This document shows, piece after piece, positions 1-5,303 of a stretch of DNA of 8,102 nucleotides (position 1 is the first letter of the stretch; every line of letters starts with the position of its first letter). The DNA is taken from assembly GCA_937983085.1 (NCBI GenBank), contig CALJKZ010000240.1:1-8102 (forward strand). The letters run 5' to 3'. Source of the DNA: an uncultured Gemmatimonadales bacterium (GTDB lineage Bacteria > Gemmatimonadota > Gemmatimonadetes > Longimicrobiales > Gaopeijiaceae). Made by a program: the position numbers and the translations under genes. Under the pieces are notes generated by a model. That model saw only the letters and a program-made list of their open reading frames with translations, was not told the DNA's origin and searched no databases.

Positions 1-188
1 AGCAGGCCACGATCGAGGTCGCAGACCAGGTCGTCGGTACGGTCTCCGCCGTCGACCCCCACGGGCCCGTTCTCGCCGCATGCGGCGGTCGTGACCACGA
101 GGCAGGCCGCTACGAGTACGCCTCGGACGAGAGGGGCGCGACCGCCGCGGACGGCACCGGTGCAGTGGGGTTGGGCGATGGACTTCAT
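1..188 (-). CDS. Putative lipoprotein, N-terminal fragment
   Basis: Reading the minus strand from an ATG at 188-186 gives 62 codons before the left edge, with no stop. The N-terminus (MKSIAQPHC...) has basic residues (R14, R17, R22), then a hydrophobic stretch at about 23-36 and Cys-37 in the context Thr-Ala-Ala-Cys-Gly-Glu-Asn. This looks like a type II signal peptide with a slightly non-consensus lipobox; Cys-29 (Val-Ala-Ala-Cys) also fits a lipobox but leaves too short a hydrophobic core. The mature start is Gly/Asp-rich and then reads VCDLDRGLL. That is loosely like the start of DUF3179-type lipoproteins, but this is only a guess from a few residues. No good Shine-Dalgarno is visible. The gene is divergent from the photolyase gene, so the intergenic region 189-342 must hold both promoters. 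No enzymatic function can be assigned. Confidence 0.6.
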   Translation of the reverse strand, partial: MKSIAQPHCTGAVRGGRAPLVRGVLVAACLVVTTAACGENGPVGVDGGDRTDDLVCDLDRGL

Positions 189-278
189 GGGCGTCTCGTG
201 GTAACAGGCCTGGGATACACTATCGAAGTCGTGCGCCCCGCGCCCGAGTTCCCGAAGCAGACGGTGGTCGGGGTACCC

Positions 279-316
279 TGTACGTTGTTCAAGAAAAGCT
301 GTACAATACATGTACA
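279..316. promoter_or_regulatory. TGTAC half-site cluster, probable LitR/CarH-like operator
   Basis: Three hexamers lie in line: TGTACG at 279-284, TGTACA at 300-305 and TGTACA at 311-316. Their starts are 21 and 11 bases apart, so all three fall on about the same face of the helix. The last two form an 11-base direct repeat (tgtacaataca / tgtacaacaaa), and TACATGTA at 307-314 is also a palindrome. A further GTAC occurs at 273. The patch is clearly more AT-rich than its surroundings. Half-sites of TGTAYA type and 11-base operator periodicity are, from memory, features of B12-dependent, light-responsive MerR regulators (LitR, CarH), whose targets include photolyase genes; here the next gene is a photolyase. 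The exact spacing differs from the spaced TGTAYA motif I recall for Pseudomonas. No regulator gene is in the window, so its identity is inferred. Confidence 0.55.
302..307 (+). promoter_or_regulatory. Candidate -10 element of the photolyase promoter
   Basis: TACAAT is a good match to a sigma-70 -10 hexamer and lies inside the half-site cluster, overlapping the TGTACA at 300-305. Seventeen bases upstream is TGTACG (279-284), a poor -35. Transcription would start near 313-316, about 30 bases before the ATG at 343. A repressor bound to the half-sites would block this promoter directly. The call rests on position and the hexamer only. Confidence 0.4.
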
Positions 317-330
317 ACAAATCCTCCGAC

Positions 331-335
331 GGGAA
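331..335 (+). promoter_or_regulatory. Shine-Dalgarno-like GGGAA deciding the photolyase start
   Basis: GGGAA lies 7 bases before the ATG at 343. The alternative in-frame ATG at 310 sits inside the operator, only 3 bases after the candidate -10, and could hardly be on the transcript. The start at 343 is therefore preferred. Confidence 0.4.
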
Positions 336-342
336 ATACGCC

Positions 343-1899
343 ATGGCTTCCGCTGTCCCTCCGCTGCGCATCCGCACGTTCGTCGACGCAGAGATCGACG
401 AATCGGGCGACTACATGCTCTACTGGATGGTGGCCAACCGGCGTCTGGAGTGGAATCACGCCCTCGACCGCGCTCTCGAGGTGGCCCGGTCGCTGGACAA
501 GCCCCTCGTCGTGTTCGAGCCGCTGCGCATCGGGTACCGATGGGCCGCGGACCGTCATCACCAGATGATCATCGACGGCATGGCCCACCATCGAGCACGG
601 CTCGACGAGGTGCCCGTGACGTACTACCCCTACGTCTAACCGGGTGAGGGAGCAGGGAAGGGGCTTCTGTAAGCGTTGGCCTCCTCGGCGTGCGCCGTCG
701 TCACCGACGATGCTCCGATCTTCTTCCGCCCGAAGATGCTGCGGGCCGCCTCCGGCGTCGTGGAATGCCGGATGGAGGCGGTGGACAGCTGTGGACTGCT
801 TCCGTTGAGAGCCGCAACAAAGGGTCACTCGGCCGCCTACCATTTCCGGAGGTTCCTGCACAAGACGCTTCCCGAGCATCTCGGCGACTTCCCGGAAGCC
901 GAGCCCTTGGCGGACGTCGAGCTGCCGGAACTGGGGGGGATTCCCGACGAGATCCTCGATCGATGGCCGCCGGCCCACGTCGAGCTTGCCGACGACGACT
1001 TCTGGGGTGGGGACCCGACGAGGGTCGTGCCCGTGGAGGAGAACGGGAGCGACCCTACCGAGGCGAGGGGTCCTCTCCTCGACCTGAGCGGGCTCTCCAT
1101 CGACCACGACGTAGGGCCCACCGCCACCCGCGGAGGCCACGGGGCGGCGAGGCGGCGGCTGGACGAGTTCCTCTCCGAGGGTCTGGATCGGTACGCTGAG
1201 CACCGCAACGACCCGGATGCGGACGCCGCCAGCCGCCTCTCTCCCTGGCTGCACTACGGGCACATCTCGACGTATGAAGTCTTCGACGCCGTTGCCGAGG
1301 AAGAGGGGTGGACGCCTCAGAAGATTTCTGGACCGCCCGACGGCCGGCGGAAGGGGTGGTGGGGGATGAGCGAGGCGGCCGAGTCGTTCATCGACGAGCT
1401 CGTGATGTGGCGTGAGCTGGGGTATGGCTACTGCTACCACGAGTCGGACTACGAATCGTACGAAAGCCTACCCGAGTGGGCCCGGGACACCCTGGAGGCG
1501 CACGCCGATGACGAGCGTGAGCATGTCTACACGCTCGAGGAGCTGGCTTCGGCCTCGACCGCCGACGAACTCTGGAACGCCGCGCAGCGTCAACTCGTTC
1601 ACGAGGGAGTCATTCACAACTATCTGCGCATGCTCTGGGGCAAGAACATCCTCGCGTGGACCGACCATCCGCGAGAAGCCCTCGAATACATGATCGAGCT
1701 GAACAATCGATACGCCCTCGACGGCCGGGACCCGAATTCCTACTCGGGGATCTTCTGGGTCATGGGTCGATTCGACCGAGGATGGCCCGAGCGTGAGGTC
1801 TACGGGAAGGTCAGGACCATGACGTCGAGATCGACCCGGAAGAAGGTGAAGTTGGATCGCTATCTCGAGCGATGGGGGGCGCAGGGATCCCTCCTTTGA
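343..1899 (+). pseudogene. phr: Class II CPD photolyase interrupted by two in-frame TAA stops
   Basis: The frame has 518 codons from ATG 343 to TGA 1897-1899, about full length for a class II (eukaryote-like) deoxyribodipyrimidine photolyase, which uses FADH- and light to reverse cyclobutane pyrimidine dimers. Codons 99 (637-639) and 110 (670-672) are TAA. Before them is the N-terminal alpha/beta antenna domain (DYMLYWMVANRRLEWNHAL). After them, in the same frame, come VVTDDAPIFF, SPWLHYGHIS, WRELGYGYCY (W356-R357-E358-L359), WNAAQRQLVHEGVIHNYLRM (from W411) and LDGRDPNSYSGIFW (D460-N465), all typical of the FAD-binding helical domain. No indel or other loss of conserved residues is obvious, so the lesion is recent, an error, or read through. 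A TTG at 676 could restart translation, but the split falls within the alpha/beta domain, not at a domain boundary, so two working halves are unlikely. The gene stands alone behind the TGTACA cluster. Confidence 0.85.
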
Positions 1900-1942
1900 G
1901 CCTGTCGCGTCGACAACAAGACGAGGAGAGCGCCAAACGTTA

Positions 1943-1956
1943 CCGTTCTGATACGG
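1943..1956. repeat. Short inverted repeat after the photolyase gene
   Basis: CCGT at 1943-1946 pairs with ACGG at 1953-1956 around a 6-base loop and is followed by AAAA. It lies in the 85-base gap between the photolyase stop and the next start. It is too short to be a convincing terminator and could as well be an operator for the downstream pair of genes. Confidence 0.2.
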
Positions 1957-1984
1957 AAAACCGCGACCTCTCCAGAGACGGGCC

Positions 1985-2290
1985 ATGCCCTCAGCACGCG
2001 ATTGGCACATCGGTCATCTCGCCGTGGCCTGGCTGCTCGTCCCGGTGGTCATCCTCGCGGTCCGAGCGGTCCTGGCGGCAGGCGTCTATGAAGCGGCCAT
2101 CGAAGGGCAGCGCGTCACCATCCTGGCCGGCCACTGGTCGAGTTCGTTTGCTTCGGCCGTGACGGTGGGATTCGGGGCTGTGGCCGTGTCTGCCGCGGCC
2201 TGGCTCACCCTCACCTGGTTCACGGGTTCCCGGGAACGGCGACGAGCGGCTACCATGATCGGCGAGCCGCACCGCAGACCCCTCATGTAG
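1985..2290 (+). CDS. Small two-TM membrane protein of unknown function
   Basis: This 101-residue protein has two hydrophobic segments, at about 11-33 (starting HLAVAWLLVP) and 55-79 (ending AAWLTLTWFT). The connecting loop of about 20 residues includes Tyr-Glu-Ala and Gly-Gln-Arg. The tail is Arg-rich (SRERRRAA) and probably cytoplasmic by the positive-inside rule. Third codon positions are mostly G or C, as in the neighbours, which supports real coding. An in-frame TGA at 1949 fixes the upstream limit, and ATG 1985 is the first start after it; the Shine-Dalgarno (GAGACGGG) is weak. It ends 34 bases before the phosphatidyltransferase gene on the same strand, so the two are probably co-transcribed and this protein may act in or near lipid metabolism. 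I do not recognise the family. Confidence 0.6.
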   Translation: MPSARDWHIGHLAVAWLLVPVVILAVRAVLAAGVYEAAIEGQRVTILAGHWSSSFASAVTVGFGAVAVSAAAWLTLTWFTGSRERRRAATMIGEPHRRPLM

Positions 2291-2323
2291 TCCTGCTTCA
2301 GCCTCCCGTCCTGCTCCAGCCTC
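2291..2323 (+). repeat. Imperfect tandem repeat filling the gap before the phosphatidyltransferase start
   Basis: TCCTGCTTCAGCCTC (2291-2305) recurs as TCCTGCTCCAGCCTC (2309-2323), 14 of 15 bases identical, with a period of 18. The two copies run from the base after the upstream stop codon to two bases before the next ATG. The strand is pyrimidine-rich and has no Shine-Dalgarno sequence. It may be a simple duplication, a protein-binding site or an RNA element. Confidence 0.6.
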
Positions 2324-2324
2324 G

Positions 2325-2942
2325 ATGCGCGTCGTACTCTGGTTCCTGACGTTCGCACGCCTGGCCTTCATTCCGCTCTTCCTATGGGTGGCGTCGTCGG
2401 CCCAGGCCTTGGCGAGAGGTGGCGGCGACGCCACGTCGCTGCGGTGGACAGCGCTGGCCATCTTGTTCGCCATGGGGGTGACGGATGTCGCGGACGGGCT
2501 GATTGCACGGCGGCACGGACTCACGACGCAGGTGGGCGCGGTGGTGGACGCCGCGGCCGACAAACTCGCGCAGGCCGCGCTGCTCGTCTTCTTCGCGGTG
2601 AGCGAGGGGCCCGTGTTCACCTACCTGCCCCTGCTCTTCGTCGCGGTGATCTTCGGGCGGGATCTCCTGGGCCTGGGTGGATGGCTGGCTCTGCGGGCGT
2701 GGTACGGACCCATCGTCATCGTCCACTCGTGGCACGGGAAGGCGACCACCGGCGCCGTGGCGTTCGTCCTCGTCTGCGCGGCTCTGGGCGTGCCGTCCCG
2801 GTGGTTGGCGCCCGTGCTGGTGGCCACCTGCATCCTGGGCCTGGGCAGCGTTCTCGGCTATTTCTTCGAGGGCCGGCGCCGAGGCCGGGCCGCGCCCGCC
2901 GCGACGAGGGACGGGAACGGGGTGCGGACCGCGCCGGTCTAG
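2325..2942 (+). CDS. CDP-alcohol phosphatidyltransferase (PgsA-like)
   Basis: This 205-residue integral membrane enzyme transfers a phosphatidyl group from CDP-diacylglycerol to an alcohol acceptor with release of CMP, in phospholipid synthesis at the inner membrane. The family signature DxxDG-xx-AR-x8-GxxxD-xxxD is complete: D54, D57, G58, A61, R62, G71, D75 and D79, the Mg2+ and CDP ligands. About six hydrophobic segments can be drawn (roughly 3-25, 41-60, 82-94, 99-121, 138-157 and 160-182), the usual topology. GRDLL (111-115) and HGKATTG (137-143) sit where PgsA-type enzymes carry their conserved Arg and Lys-Thr motifs, so phosphatidylglycerophosphate synthase is the best guess. The acceptor alcohol cannot be proved from sequence; a Cls-II cardiolipin synthase or another family member is possible. 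The tail is basic and low in complexity. There is no Shine-Dalgarno before ATG 2325. The stop TAG overlaps the stop of the convergent M20 gene. Confidence 0.9.
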   Translation: MRVVLWFLTFARLAFIPLFLWVASSAQALARGGGDATSLRWTALAILFAMGVTDVADGLIARRHGLTTQVGAVVDAAADKLAQAALLVFFAVSEGPVFTYLPLLFVAVIFGRDLLGLGGWLALRAWYGPIVIVHSWHGKATTGAVAFVLVCAALGVPSRWLAPVLVATCILGLGSVLGYFFEGRRRGRAAPAATRDGNGVRTAPV

Positions 2943-4249
2943 CTCTCCGCCAGACCGCAGAAACGCATCGCGGTAACGGCGAGGGTTCGGGCCATGACCA
3001 CCAGGTCGTCGACGCCCACCCACTCGTCGGGCCGATGGGACCGCCGGATGTCACCGGCGCCGTAGAGGACGGTGGGAATCCCGGCCACGCGCTGGAGCAG
3101 GCCCGCGTCTGCCCCGAAGGGCACGCCTTCCACGGGCATGGGCCGACCCGTGGTGCTGAGCCCGGCCGAGCGGAGGGCGACGACAAGCGGGTGTCCGGGG
3201 TCGGTCTCGGCGGCAAGGAAACGACCACCCCACCACTCCACCACCGGCGGGTGCAGGCTCAGGCAGTCGTCGGCGGCAGCGACCGCTCGGACGACGGATT
3301 CGAGTTCACCGCGGGCGTCTTCCGGGTCTTCGTCGGGTCTCACGCCCAGGCGCCCTTCCATGACGGCCATTTCGGGAACCGACGACGCCCACTCTCCTCC
3401 GCGTACGATCCCGATGCTGATGGGAAAGGGGATGGCGTAGCGACGGAACAGGTCCAGCGGGGCCTCGAACGTATTCCGCCGGCCCTCGAGTTCACGGACG
3501 GCCTCGTAGACGACGAAGAGCTTCTCGAAGGCGTTGACCCCCTCGTCCCGCACCGCTCCATGGGCTGCCCGACCCGGGACGTGAATCCGGAAGTTGAGAC
3601 ACCCCGCCTGGACCGGCGCGGCGACCCCCTCGGTGGGCTCCATGACGACGGCCCCATCTCCGCCGTGCCCGCGGAGGATGGTGGCCAGAGTCCCGATTCC
3701 ACCGTCCTCCTCACCAACCACGCTGTGGAGGTGAACACCTCCGGCGAGGGTGACGCCGGCTTCGCGGATGGCCTTCATTGCGAAAAGGCCTGCGGCCAAG
3801 GGCCCCTTCATGTCCAGCGCCCCCCGGCCCCACAGGCGGCCGTCGGCGATGACGGCGTCGAAGGGTGGGTGGGTCCACAGATCGGCGCTTCCGGGAGGCA
3901 CCACGTCGACATGGCCATTCAGCACGAGGGCAGGGCCGCCTCCGGCTCCTTCCATCGAGCCCACGAGACCCACGGCAGCGTCGCGTTCGATCTCCCACGA
4001 GCATGCGGGATGGCTTTGGACCGCAGGGAGGTCGATGTCCCATCGGTCGATGGAAAGACCCGCGTCGACCATGAGCTCGGCCATGGCGTCCTGCGCCGGC
4101 GTTTCGTTGCCGGCCCAACTCGGCAAACGCACGAGTCGGCAGGCGGCGTGCAGCATGCCGTCCACGTCCAATGCGTTGACGACCCGCTGCTCCGTCGGCG
4201 TGAGGATGGTCCTCGATCGCTCGGCCTCGGAGGACTCGTGGTCCTTCAT
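2939..4249 (-). CDS. M20 family metallohydrolase (ArgE/DapE-like deacylase)
   Basis: This 436-residue zinc-dependent amidohydrolase belongs to the peptidase M20 family, which includes acetylornithine deacetylase, succinyl-diaminopimelate desuccinylase and carboxypeptidase G2. The metal site is complete: H113 and D115 in NGHVDVVP, D146 in GRGALDMKG, catalytic E180 and ligand E181 in VGEEDGG, E204 in VMEPTE and H405 in RRSHRPDEW. A central lid/dimerisation domain spans about 212-325, with H230 in RAAHGA where family members place a substrate-binding His. No signal peptide is visible, so it is probably cytoplasmic. The N-terminal 30 residues (LTPTEQRVVNAL) look like those of annotated ArgE/DapE-like proteins, supporting ATG 4249 over Met-32. 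A start-stop ATGGCATGA overlaps this ATG at 4254-4246. It lies 40 bases after the dienelactone hydrolase gene on the same strand, so they probably form an operon. The substrate is not predictable; the symbol argE or dapE would be overcalling. Confidence 0.9.
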   Translation of the reverse strand: MKDHESSEAERSRTILTPTEQRVVNALDVDGMLHAACRLVRLPSWAGNETPAQDAMAELMVDAGLSIDRWDIDLPAVQSHPACSWEIERDAAVGLVGSMEGAGGGPALVLNGHVDVVPPGSADLWTHPPFDAVIADGRLWGRGALDMKGPLAAGLFAMKAIREAGVTLAGGVHLHSVVGEEDGGIGTLATILRGHGGDGAVVMEPTEGVAAPVQAGCLNFRIHVPGRAAHGAVRDEGVNAFEKLFVVYEAVRELEGRRNTFEAPLDLFRRYAIPFPISIGIVRGGEWASSVPEMAVMEGRLGVRPDEDPEDARGELESVVRAVAAADDCLSLHPPVVEWWGGRFLAAETDPGHPLVVALRSAGLSTTGRPMPVEGVPFGADAGLLQRVAGIPTVLYGAGDIRRSHRPDEWVGVDDLVVMARTLAVTAMRFCGLAES

Positions 4250-4289
4250 GCCATCGACACCGACCGTGGGGCGTGGCCGCCGTTCCGAC

Positions 4290-5183
4290 TCAGCCCAGGT
4301 GTTCCCGGAAGAAGGCGATGGTGCGGTCCTGGGCGAGACGCGCCGCCGCCTCGTCGTAGCGCGGCGTCGTGTCGTTGTGGAAACCGTGATTCACGTCGGG
4401 ATACATGTGCATGGTGAACGTCTTTCCATGCTCTTCAAGGGCTGCTTCGAAGGCCGGCCAGCCGGCGTTGATCCGCTCGTCCAGCCCCGCGTAGTTGATG
4501 AGGAGAGGAGCCTGGATTCGGGGCACGTCTTCGGCATCGGGTTGGGATCCGTAGAAGATCACGCCGGCGCCGAGGTCCGGGAGTCGCACGGCCAGCGTGC
4601 CCACCATGCCGCCTCCGAAGCAGAATCCTACGGCACCGACCCGACCCGTGGACTCGTCGTGGGCCATGAGAAAGTGGGCTCCCGCCATGAAGTCCTGCGT
4701 CATGGTCTCCCGGTCGAGCTGTCGCTGCATGGTCCGTCCCTCGTCGTCCGTCCCCGGGTAGCCACCCAGTGGCGTGAGGGCGTCGGGTCCCAGCGCGAGG
4801 AATCCGGCGGCACCGAATCGACGCACCACGTCTTCGATGTACGGGTTCAGACCACGGTTCTCGTGGATGACCAGCACCGCCGGCCAGGGGCCGGACGAGC
4901 CCGTGGGTCGCGCCAGGTACCCCCGCATGGTCCCCGAGCCGTTTGGGGACGGATACTCCACGTACTCGAGGCGCACCCGCGGATCGTCGTCGGGCACCTC
5001 GGCGGCGCGGGCGTAGTCGGGGCTCAGAGCGTCCAGGAACATGGCGGCGGTCATGCCTCCTGCCGTGAACCGGGCCGCGCCGTCGAGGAAGTCCCTCCGG
5101 TCGATGAGCCCGTGGACGTATTGATCGAAGAGGGTGAGAACTTCCGCGGGGGAGTCGTCGGCGGTGGGGCGGGGAGGTGTCAT
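4290..5183 (-). CDS. Dienelactone hydrolase family protein (YghX-like)
   Basis: This 297-residue alpha/beta hydrolase has a Cys-Asp-His triad: C188 in the nucleophile elbow GFCFGGG, D235 in AGLDERI and H266 in VNHGFHN. E108 in VIHENRG is the residue that interacts with the Cys in classical dienelactone hydrolases. Before the catalytic domain (from about residue 68) is a 65-residue leader carrying DRRDFLDGAA, with R29-R30, then a weakly hydrophobic segment at 36-50. It resembles a twin-arginine signal, but the n-region is long and the h-region poor. Members of this COG0412 subgroup commonly have this leader. ATG 5183 is chosen because GGAG (5192-5189) lies 5 bases upstream; the frame is open to an ATG at 5291, but the extra residues look non-coding (Pro/Arg-rich). 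It probably hydrolyses esters or lactones; the substrate is unknown. It is the first gene of the pair with the M20 enzyme and divergent from the Ig-like/NodB lipoprotein gene. Confidence 0.88.
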   Translation of the reverse strand: MTPPRPTADDSPAEVLTLFDQYVHGLIDRRDFLDGAARFTAGGMTAAMFLDALSPDYARAAEVPDDDPRVRLEYVEYPSPNGSGTMRGYLARPTGSSGPWPAVLVIHENRGLNPYIEDVVRRFGAAGFLALGPDALTPLGGYPGTDDEGRTMQRQLDRETMTQDFMAGAHFLMAHDESTGRVGAVGFCFGGGMVGTLAVRLPDLGAGVIFYGSQPDAEDVPRIQAPLLINYAGLDERINAGWPAFEAALEEHGKTFTMHMYPDVNHGFHNDTTPRYDEAAARLAQDRTIAFFREHLG

Positions 5184-5303
5184 GATCGCTCCGGCAGTGC
5201 GCCTGGCCGACGAGAGCGGCCTTCGGCGTGGGTCGGGCGGCCAATCTAGGTGCCGGGGCACGGGTGGCATAGCTTTGAGCAGGTCCCCCAACCCGAACGC
5301 TGC
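5184..5303. other. Divergent intergenic region, promoters not resolved
   Basis: These 120 bases separate the hydrolase operon from the lipoprotein gene and must carry a promoter for each. AATCTA at 5243-5248 reads TAGATT on the minus strand, a passable -10, without a good -35. GTGC at 5250-5253 pairs with GCAC at 5258-5261 around CGGG. Neither is strong enough to call. Confidence 0.3.

Noticed and set aside
310..342. Photolyase start at ATG 310
   Set aside because: This ATG lies in the TGTACA operator and almost on the candidate -10, so it would barely be transcribed. ATG 343 has GGGAA 7 bases upstream and begins just before the conserved sequence.
289..1440. Minus-strand open frame of 383 codons antisense to the photolyase
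   Set aside because: The plus-strand frame shows clear photolyase motifs throughout; the antisense product has no recognisable domain and is a GC-rich shadow.
676..1899. Independent short photolyase-like gene starting at TTG 676
   Set aside because: The split falls inside the N-terminal alpha/beta domain, and the frame joins exactly with the upstream part, so a single interrupted gene explains it better.
1943..1956. Intrinsic terminator of the photolyase transcript
   Set aside because: The stem has only four pairs and is followed by A rather than T on the plus strand; it is kept only as a weak inverted repeat.
2384..4417. Long plus-strand open frame of 677 codons over the phosphatidyltransferase and antisense to the M20 gene
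   Set aside because: It is Arg/Gly/Pro/His-rich, has no family resemblance, and lies across two genes with complete catalytic motifs in other frames. Stop-free shadow frames are expected at this GC content.
3750..5249. Plus-strand open frame of 499 codons opposite the M20 and dienelactone hydrolase genes
   Set aside because: It is antisense to two genes with complete active sites, and its composition is typical of a shadow frame.
5184..5291. N-terminal extension of the dienelactone hydrolase to ATG 5291
   Set aside because: The extra 36 residues are Pro/Arg-rich without a signal or domain, and ATG 5183 has a GGAG at good spacing.
5250..5303. Start of the Ig-like/NodB lipoprotein at ATG 5250
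   Set aside because: It would put 18 polar residues before the basic n-region of the signal peptide; ATG 5304 gives a normal lipoprotein signal.
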